This document shows positions 8,833 through 17,181 of a stretch of DNA of 46,177 nucleotides, piece after piece (position 1 is the first letter of the stretch; each line of letters starts with the position of its first letter). Location of the stretch: contig JAAYQX010000019.1 in the NCBI GenBank assembly GCA_012519085.1, positions 1-46,177 on the forward strand, written 5' to 3'. A program made the translations under genes and the position numbers. A model generated the notes under the pieces. That model made no database searches. It was not told the origin of the DNA and was given only the letters and a program-made list of their open reading frames with translations. This stretch comes from Clostridiaceae bacterium. GTDB taxonomy: Bacteria; Bacillota; Clostridia; Saccharofermentanales; DTU023.

Positions 8833-8981
8833 TCAGGCAACAAGCAGCGGATTCTACCCTAGCGATGATAATAGGCCGAAAGAGTTTAGTTTATTATTTT
8901 TCTGCCACAATAGCATAAGATTTTTTGAGAGTATATAAAGATTATTATGAGATTTTAAACATTATATTATTATAACATAAA

Positions 8982-9060
8982 GTGCTTATTAAAGCGAATG
9001 ACTTTACTAATAGTTAAGGAATACCGGGGAAGGAGTTACTTTTCGTAATTAAGTAAGCAC
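8982..9060 (+). ncRNA. Candidate structured leader RNA upstream of the opp1 operon
   Basis: The RNA could fold as a three-helix junction: a closing stem GTGCTTA (8982-8988) with TAAGCAC (9054-9060), an internal hairpin CTTtACT-aat-AGTtAAG (9002-9018), and a second one AGTTAC (9034-9039) with GTAATT (9045-9050). The segment between them, around 9021-9033 (ATACCGGGGAAGG), is the most GC-rich stretch of an otherwise AT-rich region. It lies 172 bases before the oppB start. I cannot match it to a known riboswitch class. Inverted repeats are common in AT-rich DNA, so confidence is low. Confidence 0.3.
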
Positions 9061-9111
9061 GATTTATTTTATGGTTGATATTAGCAAACAAAGTATTGTA
9101 AAGGAGGAATA

Positions 9112-9204
9112 ATGGTATGCCTTATGTGGCAGCCTACGATCAAAGGGCAAGGTTTGCTAAAGATATTTGTACATAAAAAACTAATAATTATGCGTTTTAC
9201 ATGA
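9112..9204 (+). CDS. Possible 30-aa leader peptide before oppB
   Basis: A 30-codon ORF begins at an ATG preceded by a near-perfect AAAGGAGG ribosome binding site (9100-9107) and stops at TGA 9202-9204, 27 bases before the oppB start. The peptide is basic and hydrophobic at its C-terminus (segment LLKIFVHKKLIIMRFT). Its strong RBS and place in the leader suggest either a translated control peptide or a small membrane peptide. No homologue is recognised. A chance ORF is possible, but an RBS this good in front of it is unlikely by accident. Confidence 0.4.
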   Translation: MVCLMWQPTIKGQGLLKIFVHKKLIIMRFT

Positions 9205-9231
9205 ACGCAAATGAGAGGAGGAGGTAAGGGC

Positions 9232-10164
9232 GTGTCTAAATATATTTTTAAAAGGCTGCTGATCGTGATTCCTACAATGCTGGCGGTAATTTTAATTGTA
9301 TTTCTATTAATGAATCTAACCCCCAGCGACCCGGCTTCGGTGATTCTCGGCCCCAACGCCACCCAGGAAGCCAAGGACAAGCTAAATCAAGAATTTGGTT
9401 ATGATAAGCCAGTGTTGGTACGTTATTTTGATTATGTAGTTAATTTGGTGCAGGGTGACATGGGGACTACCTATACCACCAGCCGTTCGGTATTCACGGA
9501 AGTAACCATGCGTTTTCCCACTACTTTGAAATTGGCGGCAATCGGCATTACTTTGGCGGTTGTATTAGGGGTGCCGTTAGGTATTGTGGCGGCGGTAAAA
9601 CAATACAGTATTTTTGACATAATTGGTACAGCCACCTCTATGTTTATGGCTTCGGTGCCCGGGTTCTGGCTGGGCTTAATGCTGATTTTGCTGTTCGCTT
9701 TGAAATTAGGTATTTTACCCTCCTACGGCAATGCTACCTGGGTACATTATATTTTACCTTCTGTAACTTTGGCTTTGCCGGTGGCTGCCTCTATCCTGCG
9801 CATGACCCGCACCACTATGCTGGAATCTATTCGCCAGGATTTTGTACGCACCGCACGGGCCAAAGGACAAATTGAGCGTAAAGTTATTTTCAAACATGCC
9901 TTGCATAACGCTTTGTTGCCGGTGGTAACCGTGGCCGGCACGGAATTTGGTTTCCTGCTGGGTGGGGCAGTGGTGATCGAGCAAGTTTTCTCCATAAACG
10001 GCGTAGGCAAATTGCTGCTGGAGGGCATCCGCATGAAGGATGTGCCTTTAGTTACCGGCTGTGCGGTCTTTATCTGTTTCTTGTTTATGATAGTGATGCT
10101 GCTGGTAGATATCCTCTACGCTTATATTGATCCGCGCATCCGGGATCGTTATACCCGTGCTTAG
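9232..10164 (+). CDS. Peptide ABC transporter permease OppB/DppB (opp1)
   Basis: First transmembrane subunit of a peptide/nickel-type ABC importer. The roughly 310-aa protein has the N-terminal IFKRLLIVIPTMLAVILIVF helix, a first extracellular loop, and the EAA-type coupling motif in the segment TARAKGQIERKVIFKHALHNALLP, which contacts the ATPases. The start is placed at GTG 9232, because GGAGGAGG at 9216-9223 sits at correct spacing for it; the in-frame ATG at 9211 would lie upstream of that site. It heads the operon oppB-C-D-F-A. Substrate cannot be read from the permease; di- or oligopeptides are most likely. Confidence 0.9.
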   Translation: MSKYIFKRLLIVIPTMLAVILIVFLLMNLTPSDPASVILGPNATQEAKDKLNQEFGYDKPVLVRYFDYVVNLVQGDMGTTYTTSRSVFTEVTMRFPTTLKLAAIGITLAVVLGVPLGIVAAVKQYSIFDIIGTATSMFMASVPGFWLGLMLILLFALKLGILPSYGNATWVHYILPSVTLALPVAASILRMTRTTMLESIRQDFVRTARAKGQIERKVIFKHALHNALLPVVTVAGTEFGFLLGGAVVIEQVFSINGVGKLLLEGIRMKDVPLVTGCAVFICFLFMIVMLLVDILYAYIDPRIRDRYTRA

Positions 10165-10189
10165 TTTCAAAGAGAGGAGAAGATAAAAA

Positions 10190-11086
10190 ATGTCAAAGCA
10201 AGCAGATGTTCAGACAGCAACTAATATAAAGCGACCCAAAAGAAAAAGCCAAGCAAAAGAAATTTGGCGGCGCATGAAGAAAAACCGCATCGCCATGGTG
10301 GGGTTAGCAATTATCAGTATTATTCTGTTATGCACGATTTTAGCCGACGTTATCGTATCCTACGATTATTCTTTGGAACAGAATATGGATTTGCGCTACG
10401 CTGCTCCTTCAGGGGATCATTGGTTCGGCTGCGATAATTACGGCCGGGATATTTTTGCCCGAGTGATCCATGGTACCAGAAACTCTTTGATAATGGGCAT
10501 TGGTGCGGTAGTGGTCGGTATTTTGCTGGGCGGCTTTTTCGGCTCGATAACCGGCTATTTCGGTGGGAAGCTGGATACAGTGATTATGCGTATTATGGAT
10601 GTGTTTAATACCATTCCTTTTATGCTGTTGGCCTTGGCCATTGCCTCAGCTTTAGGTCCCAGCCTGACCAATGTGTTGATCGCGTTGATGATTTCCATGG
10701 TGCCCTATTATACGCGAGTTATTCGCGCTTCTATTTTGAACGTAGTCGGCCAGGATTTTATCGAAGCAGGCAAAGCTTGCGGTACGCCGACCCGGTTTAT
10801 AATTCTTAAGCATGTGCTACCCAATGCCATAGGCCCGGTTATCGTACATGCTACTATGTCGGTGGGCACTATGATTTTGTCCGCTTCGGCCATGAGCTTC
10901 CTAGGCATGGGCATTCAGCCGCCGGCACCGGAATGGGGCTCCATGCTCAACGAGGGTAAAGATTACATGCTCTATGCACCCCATTTGGTGATTTTCCCCG
11001 GCTTGGCGATTGTTTTGACCGCCTTATCGGTGAATCTTATGGGCGACGGTTTGCGGGACGCTTTGGATCCCAGATTAAAGGATTGA
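10190..11086 (+). CDS. Peptide ABC transporter permease OppC/DppC (opp1)
   Basis: Second transmembrane subunit, pairing with the OppB protein 25 bases upstream. The 298-aa protein has a basic N-terminal tail (residues 1-35), the OppC N-terminal domain segment KKNRIAMVGLAIISIIL, the family's DHWFGCDNYGRDIFARVIHG block, and the coupling motif EAGKACGTPTRFIILKHVLPNAI. About six hydrophobic segments. AGAGAGGAG precedes the ATG. Length is normal. The two permease genes and the ATPase genes run without promoters between them. Confidence 0.92.
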   Translation: MSKQADVQTATNIKRPKRKSQAKEIWRRMKKNRIAMVGLAIISIILLCTILADVIVSYDYSLEQNMDLRYAAPSGDHWFGCDNYGRDIFARVIHGTRNSLIMGIGAVVVGILLGGFFGSITGYFGGKLDTVIMRIMDVFNTIPFMLLALAIASALGPSLTNVLIALMISMVPYYTRVIRASILNVVGQDFIEAGKACGTPTRFIILKHVLPNAIGPVIVHATMSVGTMILSASAMSFLGMGIQPPAPEWGSMLNEGKDYMLYAPHLVIFPGLAIVLTALSVNLMGDGLRDALDPRLKD

Positions 11087-11096
11087 GGTGAAAGAG

Positions 11097-12110
11097 ATGG
11101 CAGAATTAACGCAAACTCAGGAACTTAGGGAGAACCAGGACGTCCTGTTGGAAATAAATAATTTGACGGTAGTTTATAAATCTGACGAGGAAATTGTGCA
11201 TGCGGTGAACGGCATCAGCTTCCAAGTCGGCGTCAAGGAAACCATTGGTCTGGTAGGAGAAACCGGCGCTGGTAAAACTACCACCGCTTTAAGTATTATG
11301 CGTTTGTTGCCCGAACGTACCGGTTTTATTGAGGGCGGGGAAATTTTATATAATGGTATGGACCTTGTGACCAAGCCCCAAAATGAAATGCGCATGATTC
11401 GCGGCTCTTTGATCTCCATGATTTTTCAGGATCCCATGACTTCTTTGAACCCCATTATGACTGTGGGAGATCAGATTTATGAGTCCTTGGAAATCCATAA
11501 TACAGATAATAAAACCCGCCAGCAGTTGGATGAACGTGTGAATGAACTCCTAACATTGGTTGGCATTCAGCCTCGCCGCAAAAAAGAGTTTCCCCATCAG
11601 TTCTCCGGCGGCATGAAACAACGTATCGTCATCGCGATCGCTTTAGCCTGCGAACCCCAGTTATTGATTGCCGACGAGCCTACCACCGCACTGGATGTGA
11701 CCATCCAGGCACAGGTTTTAGATTTGATGCGGGAATTAAAAGAGAAATTGGACACTTCCATGATTATGATTACCCATGATCTGGGAGTGGTGGCGGAAAC
11801 ATGCGATAAAGTTGCAATTATGTACGCCGGCGAGATCGTGGAAAGAGGTTCGGTGGAGGATATTTTCGAAGGAAAACAACATCATCCATATACGGAAGGC
11901 TTGTTCGGCGCCATTCCTAATTTGGAGGAAGAGACGGACCGTTTGAGTCCTATCGACGGCTTAATGCCTAATCCCACGGATTTGCCATCGGGCTGTAAAT
12001 TCCATCCCCGTTGTAAGTACTGCATGGATATTTGCCGGGAGCAAGTGCCGCCCGTCTATCTGGAAGATGGACATATGATTGCTTGCCATCTCGTTGTGAA
12101 GGAGGATTGA
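11097..12110 (+). CDS. Peptide ABC transporter ATPase OppD/DppD (opp1)
   Basis: One of two nucleotide-binding subunits that drive peptide import. Walker A is GETGAGKTT, the signature is FSGGMKQR, Walker B is LLIADEPTTALD with its catalytic Glu, and the H-loop is MITHDLG. The C-terminal oligopeptide-transporter extension carries the SGCKFHPRCKYCMDIC cysteine motif, which in some members of the family holds an iron-sulfur cluster. ATG 11097 is preferred over the GTG at 11088 because GAGGTG at 11086-11090 sits at proper distance. The gene begins just after oppC and ends 3 bases before oppF. Confidence 0.92.
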   Translation: MAELTQTQELRENQDVLLEINNLTVVYKSDEEIVHAVNGISFQVGVKETIGLVGETGAGKTTTALSIMRLLPERTGFIEGGEILYNGMDLVTKPQNEMRMIRGSLISMIFQDPMTSLNPIMTVGDQIYESLEIHNTDNKTRQQLDERVNELLTLVGIQPRRKKEFPHQFSGGMKQRIVIAIALACEPQLLIADEPTTALDVTIQAQVLDLMRELKEKLDTSMIMITHDLGVVAETCDKVAIMYAGEIVERGSVEDIFEGKQHHPYTEGLFGAIPNLEEETDRLSPIDGLMPNPTDLPSGCKFHPRCKYCMDICREQVPPVYLEDGHMIACHLVVKED

Positions 12111-12113
12111 GCC

Positions 12114-13061
12114 ATGGAACCTTTAATCAGAACTGTGGATTTAAAAAAATATTTTCGGGTTTACGGTGGCATGCTCCATGCCGTAGACGGCGTGGATGTG
12201 GTCATCAACCAAGGCCAAACCTTAGGAGTGGTGGGCGAATCCGGTTGCGGCAAATCTACTTTAGGGCGTTTAGTGCTCCGCTTATTGGAGCCCACTGGCG
12301 GGCAGATTTTCTTTGAAGGAAAAGACATCATGGCATACGACCGCAAAGATATGAAACAAGTGCGGCAACAAATGCAAATTATTTTCCAAGACCCTTTTTC
12401 AAGCCTGAATCCGCGGATGCCCGTTTTTGATTTGATCGCCGAACCATTGGTGATGAATCGCATTTATAAAACCAAAGCGGAATTGACAACTAAAATTTAT
12501 GAACTAATGGAAATGGTTGGCTTGGCTGACCGCTATATCAACACTTTCCCCCATGAAATGGACGGGGGTCGCCGGCAGAGGGTGGGCGTTGCCCGAGCTT
12601 TGGCTCTGAACCCCAAATTTATTGTTTGCGACGAGCCGGTTTCCGCCCTGGATGTTTCCATCCAAGCGCAGATTCTAAACCTGCTCATGGATTTACAGGA
12701 TGAATTGGATCTGACCTATATGTTTATTACCCATGACCTGTCAGTGGTGAAACATATTTCTGATGAAATTGGCGTTATGTATTTGGGCCAATGCGTGGAG
12801 CGGGCTAATTCTAAAGAATTGTTCGCCAATCCTTTGCATCCCTATACTAAAGCGTTGCTTTCGGCGATTCCGGTGCCCCGTTTGCGCAAGGACGTACGCC
12901 ATCAAATCATCCGCGGCGAGCTTTCCGATCCCATCGAACCCGAGCCGGGTTGTCGTTTCGCCAACCGTTGCGATTTTTGCCAGGAAGGTTGTACCGGAAC
13001 GAATATTCCTTTAAAAGATCAAGGTAACGGCCACTGGGTATCGTGCACGCTTTATCAGTAA
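12114..13061 (+). CDS. Peptide ABC transporter ATPase OppF/DppF (opp1)
   Basis: Partner ATPase of OppD. The 315-aa protein has Walker A GESGCGKST, Walker B FIVCDEPVSALD and H-loop FITHDLS. Its ABC signature is not LSGGQ but the divergent MDGGRRQR; this variant is known from OppF-type subunits of this branch, so it is more likely a lineage trait than damage. The C-terminal extension ends with a cysteine motif (C-x5-C-x3-C type, around PGCRFANRCDFCQEGC). Four-gene spacing is tight, which supports one transporter complex. Confidence 0.92.
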   Translation: MEPLIRTVDLKKYFRVYGGMLHAVDGVDVVINQGQTLGVVGESGCGKSTLGRLVLRLLEPTGGQIFFEGKDIMAYDRKDMKQVRQQMQIIFQDPFSSLNPRMPVFDLIAEPLVMNRIYKTKAELTTKIYELMEMVGLADRYINTFPHEMDGGRRQRVGVARALALNPKFIVCDEPVSALDVSIQAQILNLLMDLQDELDLTYMFITHDLSVVKHISDEIGVMYLGQCVERANSKELFANPLHPYTKALLSAIPVPRLRKDVRHQIIRGELSDPIEPEPGCRFANRCDFCQEGCTGTNIPLKDQGNGHWVSCTLYQ

Positions 13062-13134
13062 ATGCTGAGTATTAGTTACATTTAAGCGATAAATTGTCGC
13101 TTAATATAAATTAGGAAAAATAGGAGGAACGAAA

Positions 13135-14700
13135 ATGAAAAAAATATTAGTAGTAATGCTAGCCTTGGTTATGGTGGTAGCGTTGCTGTTGACCGCTTGT
13201 AGCGGTGGCACCAAAGGCGGCGATACCAAAGAAGGTGATACCAAAGAAGGTGATACCACAAGCAGCAATGCCGACGAGGAATTGATGGTTGGTATTGGAA
13301 AAGTAAACAGTAATTTTAATACCTATGCTGCTTACGGCGATGATACCTATGGCATGATGCAGGTTTATGACACCTTGACCATAAAAAACGCCAAGGGTGA
13401 AGTTGTGCCTAGCGTGGCTTCTTGGGAAGTATCCGAGGACGGCACTGTCTACACCTTTACTATTAGGGACGATGTTAAGTTCTCCAATGGCAAGGCTTTC
13501 ACCACGGACGATGCGGTATTTAATTTAGAACAGGCCATCGCCTCTTCTTATATCAATTGGACCATGGTCGGTGTGGAAGCTGTGGAAAAAGTGGATGACA
13601 AACAATTTACCGTTACCTTAGCTGCCCCGGACGTAATTTTCCTGGAAAAACTGACCTGGGTTTACTTGGTGAACAAAGAGGCCTATGAAGCCGCCGGAGA
13701 CCAATATGGTCTGACCGTGGAAAATATTGTGGGCAGCGGTCCCTACACCTTGAGCGAATGGATTCCGGGTGAAAAAGCAGTTTTTGTAGCTAATGAAGAC
13801 TATTGGCAAGGTGCACCCAGCATCAAAAAAGCCACCTTCCAAACCATGTCTGATGATAACGCAGCGGTGATTTCCCTGCAAACCGGCGAAATCGGTCTCT
13901 TAATCAAAGACGTTCCCAGCGTTTCTCTGCCTACTTTGGAAGGGGATAAAAACATCACTGTTACCTCCTTTTCGTCTTATGTGTTCATGGATGTACTCAT
14001 GAATGCCGGAGATGGTATTTTTGCGGACAAAACCGTCCGTCAGGCGGTCGCTTACGGCGTGGACCGAGACAAAATGCTGACCGTTGGTACAGAAGGTTTA
14101 GGCTACAAAGTGGATTATCCGTCCGGCCCGGATTATATTGCTAATCCCCAATTAGAAGACTTTTTCTATGAATATGACCCGGCTAAAGCGGCGCAAATGA
14201 TTACCGATGCCGGCCTGGCCGGTCAAACCGTGACCATCCGCACCATGGATACTCCTCCCTGGCCTAAATTAGCTACTGCTTTGCAGGATGACCTAAATAA
14301 GATGGGTTTCAACGCCAAGGTTGAGCAGTTGGATTACACCGCTTACAGTGAACAGGTGTGGGGCAATGCTGATTTTGAAATCGCCATCGGCCGTTTTTGG
14401 TCCGGCACTAAAGATACCGGCGAAGTACTCAGTATGATGCTTTCAACAGCACCGGGTACTTTAGCCAACTTTGGCAACTATGAGAACCCGGATATTGAGC
14501 CTTTCTTGGCCGAGGGGTCAAGCACCACCGATTTGGAGCGTCGCAAAGAGGTATATACTGAAGCCATTAAAATCTTCAGAGAAGACGTTCCGCTGATTCC
14601 TCTCTACTATACTAATGGTAGCCGTGCTTATACCAGCAAATTGACAATTGACGAGAATCTGGTCCAATATGATCGGCTCTTTTACTATAGTTGGAAATAA
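13135..14700 (+). CDS. Peptide-binding lipoprotein OppA/DppA (opp1)
   Basis: Extracytoplasmic substrate-binding protein anchored to the outer face of the membrane. The 521-aa precursor has a signal peptide with lipobox LLTAC (acylated C22), then a Gly/Lys/Asp/Thr linker encoded by a 15-bp tandem repeat, then an SBP family 5 domain with YDTLTIKN, the DDVKFSNGKAFTTDDAVF block and SGPYTLSEW. The gene is last in the operon, 73 bases after oppF, with its own AGGAGG site. Family 5 proteins bind peptides, nickel or opines; the pocket cannot be read by eye. High dosage relative to the permeases may come from the hairpin after it. Confidence 0.93.
   Translation: MKKILVVMLALVMVVALLLTACSGGTKGGDTKEGDTKEGDTTSSNADEELMVGIGKVNSNFNTYAAYGDDTYGMMQVYDTLTIKNAKGEVVPSVASWEVSEDGTVYTFTIRDDVKFSNGKAFTTDDAVFNLEQAIASSYINWTMVGVEAVEKVDDKQFTVTLAAPDVIFLEKLTWVYLVNKEAYEAAGDQYGLTVENIVGSGPYTLSEWIPGEKAVFVANEDYWQGAPSIKKATFQTMSDDNAAVISLQTGEIGLLIKDVPSVSLPTLEGDKNITVTSFSSYVFMDVLMNAGDGIFADKTVRQAVAYGVDRDKMLTVGTEGLGYKVDYPSGPDYIANPQLEDFFYEYDPAKAAQMITDAGLAGQTVTIRTMDTPPWPKLATALQDDLNKMGFNAKVEQLDYTAYSEQVWGNADFEIAIGRFWSGTKDTGEVLSMMLSTAPGTLANFGNYENPDIEPFLAEGSSTTDLERRKEVYTEAIKIFREDVPLIPLYYTNGSRAYTSKLTIDENLVQYDRLFYYSWK
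13207..13258 (+). repeat. 15-bp tandem repeat in the OppA1 linker
   Basis: The unit GATACCAAAGAAGGT occurs perfectly at 13222-13236 and 13237-13251, with a diverged copy before (13207-13221) and a partial copy after (13252-13258). It encodes the repeating five-residue unit DTKEG just after the lipid-modified cysteine. In-frame units allow the linker to vary in length without breaking the gene, probably changing how far the binding domain stands off the membrane. Confidence 0.85.
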
Positions 14701-14734
14701 GCGACAAACTAAGATGATTGTTTTTTAATTAGAA

Positions 14735-14767
14735 CCAACAACCGCTGCAAACCGCAGCGGTTGTTGG
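14735..14767 (+). promoter_or_regulatory. Perfect 14-bp hairpin between oppA1 and the cyclophilin gene
   Basis: CCAACAACCGCTGC (14735-14748) pairs perfectly with GCAGCGGTTGTTGG (14754-14767) around a 5-base loop. It follows the oppA stop by 34 bases. No T-tract follows on either strand (TTTTTT lies before it, at 14721-14726), so it is not a standard terminator. It could stabilise the oppA message against 3' decay or partly end transcription before the downstream gene. Confidence 0.7.
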
Positions 14768-14792
14768 ATATTATTCCGGAAGTAGCAAAGAT

Positions 14793-15371
14793 ATGATTAA
14801 AATATGCATAGAAACCGGCTGGGGCAATTTGCTGGCAGAATTATATGATAAACAGGCGCCGCGTACCACCGCTCACTTTTTGACTTATGTGGACGAAGGG
14901 CATTATGATGGCGCCAGCATTTACCGTACCGCCCGCCGGGATAATGTAGTGCCGGGTTTGGACGGTGCCATGATTGAAGTGATTGAGGGCGGTTACTATA
15001 ATCCCTACTATGAGAATATTTTGCGGGCAGGACTTGCTCCCGGTCAGGTATATGAAGATGAGCTGGCGCCCAAGGGCACTCATCCGACTATAATGGTGGA
15101 AACCACTGAGGAAACGGGAATTAAACATCTGGACGGCGTTTTGAGCATGGGCCGCACTTCCCCGGACATGGTGGACGATTGCTTTTTTATCTGCGTAGGT
15201 AATCAGCCGGAATTGGATTACGGCGGTGCCCGCAGCGGTGACGGCTTGGGGTTCTCCGCTTTCGGACGCATCGTGTCAGGCATGGATCTGGTGCGTAAAA
15301 TACACAAAAGCCCCAGTCAGGGACAGAAATTATTGGAAGATGTGCCGGTGCTGCGCATATATCGTGTTTAA
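14793..15371 (+). CDS. Cyclophilin-type peptidyl-prolyl isomerase
   Basis: Catalyses cis-trans isomerisation of X-Pro bonds during protein folding. The 192-aa protein shows the cyclophilin core: residues near the start (GNLLAELYDKQAPRTTAHFLTYV), then the later LDGVLSMGRTSPDMVDDCFFICVG and FSAFGRIVSGMDLVRKIH segments. The middle is longer and more divergent than in standard PpiB. No signal peptide, so it should be cytosolic. The start has only a weak site (GGAAG). It shares the base composition of opp1 rather than of the genes after it, so it probably arrived with the transporter. It converges with the ABC exporter genes with only 16 bases between stops. Confidence 0.85.
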   Translation: MIKICIETGWGNLLAELYDKQAPRTTAHFLTYVDEGHYDGASIYRTARRDNVVPGLDGAMIEVIEGGYYNPYYENILRAGLAPGQVYEDELAPKGTHPTIMVETTEETGIKHLDGVLSMGRTSPDMVDDCFFICVGNQPELDYGGARSGDGLGFSAFGRIVSGMDLVRKIHKSPSQGQKLLEDVPVLRIYRV

Positions 15372-15387
15372 TTCCACCCTTCCTTAA

Positions 15388-17181
15388 TTAGGTAAACTGG
15401 GCCTGATAAAGTTTGGCATAAGCACCGCCCTTCGTTAGCAGTTCTTGATGTGTGCCTTGTTCTTCAATTTGGCCGTCAGCAATTAAGATAATATTATCTG
15501 CCTTTTGAATTGTTGAGAGCCGATGGGCGATCACAAAAGAAGTGCGCCCTGCGATCAGCTTGTTCATGGCGTCCTGAATGGCAATTTCAGTTCTACTGTC
15601 CACATTGGAAGTAGCTTCGTCCAAAATCAGCAGCGGTGTGTTCAGCAACATAGCTCTGGCAATGGCCAGAAGCTGTTTTTGTCCCTGTGAAAGATTCTCC
15701 GCACCGTCACTGATAATACTGTCATAGCCCTCCGGCTGGGCTGTGATGAAATTATCAATATGGGCCGCTTCGGCAGCGGCTCTGATCTGATCCAAAGTTG
15801 CCTCCGGCCTCCCATAAGCGATATTGTCTCGGATCGTACCCTTAAACAGCCAGGTATCCTGCAAAACCATGGCGAAAGATCGGCGCAAACTCCGCCTTGT
15901 CACATCCAGCACCGGCTGACCATCAATCAGAATACAGCCCTCATCCGGATCATAAAAGCGCATCAGCAGATTGATCAAAGTGGTCTTGCCGGAGCCCGTC
16001 GCTCCCACGATAGCTGTCAAAGAGCCTGGTTTTGTGCGCAAGTTTATATTCTTCAGCACCGGTATCTCCGGGAGATAAGAGAAACTGACATTGCGAAATT
16101 CCACCTCGCCTTTGACATCCTGCAACTCAGTCGCTCCCGCTTTGTCCGGCGGTTCCGAGGGCTGCTCAAGCAGTGTGAAGACACGTTCTGCCGCTGACAG
16201 CGCGGACTGGAGCTCAGCCAGAATGGCTGCGATCTCATTGATGGGGCCGGAGAATCTGCGCGAATAGAGAATAAACGAAGTGAGATGGCCCAGACTGACC
16301 CTGCCTTGCAGAAAGAGCAAAGCGCCGAACATGGAGACTAAGGAGAGGGAAAGGTTGCTGATTAAAGTCACTGAAGGCCCATTCATGGCTGCCTGATAAT
16401 CTGCTTTATAATAAGCTTCAATGCTGTCCGCATTGATTTTACCGAAGCGGCACGAGAAATATTCCTCCTGATCATAAGCTTGGATGGTCTTTTGACCGTA
16501 GAGGATTTCTTCGACATAACCATTCATCTCACCCAGCTTTTTGGACCTGAGCCGGAACAACGGCCTGGTCTTCTTAATGCGATAAATAGTAAAGATAACC
16601 GTTGCAGGCACAATCAGCAGGAAGATCAGAGACAAACTGAGGGAAAGGCTGATCATCATGATCAGGGAACCGACTACGGCCAGAATACTGGCTGCAATCT
16701 GTACCATGTCATGGGACAGTGATTGACTGACAACATCCAGATCGTAGGAGATTCTTGACACCAGATCACCGGCCTGATGCGTGTCGATATAGGATAAGGG
16801 CAGCTCGACAATTTTGTTGAAAGTATCCTGACGCATAGTTCTGATTATCTTCTGAGACAGACGCACGATCAGGCGTACCAGCAGATAATTGAGCATAGCC
16901 GAGCCGGCGTAACAGGCCAGCATGAACAGAGCTTTAGCTACAGTAGTCCTGTAGTCCGCCTGCCCGGGCACAATGCCCATGGCGTCGATGGCTTCACCGC
17001 TGAGACGAGGGCCGATTAAGGCCAAAATATTAGCGGCCAAAACCAGGATGACAGCCAGTGCCAACCCCGGTGCCTCAGGACGGACATATTTCAGAAGCCC
17101 GGCCAAAGTCTTGCGATAATTTTTAGGTTTTAGCTCAATCTCTTCTCTTTGCATAGGCCAATTCTTCAATTTTTTAAGCAA
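15388..17181 (-). CDS. Heterodimeric ABC exporter, catalytic-site subunit
   Basis: Membrane-plus-ATPase half of a type IV ABC exporter. The 597-aa protein has six hydrophobic segments in residues 35-330 and a nucleotide-binding domain with Walker A GATGSGKT (393-400), signature LSQGQ (497-501), Walker B with catalytic E522, and H-loop H553. The canonical Glu and His combined with the non-canonical LSQGQ signature match the TM288-type partner of TM287/288 exporters. It overlaps the upstream partner gene by 8 bases. Substrates of such pairs range from drugs to peptides and lipids and cannot be told here. Confidence 0.92.
   Translation of the reverse strand: MLKKLKNWPMQREEIELKPKNYRKTLAGLLKYVRPEAPGLALAVILVLAANILALIGPRLSGEAIDAMGIVPGQADYRTTVAKALFMLACYAGSAMLNYLLVRLIVRLSQKIIRTMRQDTFNKIVELPLSYIDTHQAGDLVSRISYDLDVVSQSLSHDMVQIAASILAVVGSLIMMISLSLSLSLIFLLIVPATVIFTIYRIKKTRPLFRLRSKKLGEMNGYVEEILYGQKTIQAYDQEEYFSCRFGKINADSIEAYYKADYQAAMNGPSVTLISNLSLSLVSMFGALLFLQGRVSLGHLTSFILYSRRFSGPINEIAAILAELQSALSAAERVFTLLEQPSEPPDKAGATELQDVKGEVEFRNVSFSYLPEIPVLKNINLRTKPGSLTAIVGATGSGKTTLINLLMRFYDPDEGCILIDGQPVLDVTRRSLRRSFAMVLQDTWLFKGTIRDNIAYGRPEATLDQIRAAAEAAHIDNFITAQPEGYDSIISDGAENLSQGQKQLLAIARAMLLNTPLLILDEATSNVDSRTEIAIQDAMNKLIAGRTSFVIAHRLSTIQKADNIILIADGQIEEQGTHQELLTKGGAYAKLYQAQFT

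Noticed and set aside
14735-14767. Intrinsic terminator between oppA1 and the cyclophilin gene
   Set aside because: The stem is perfect but no T-run follows on either strand; kept as an RNA hairpin instead.
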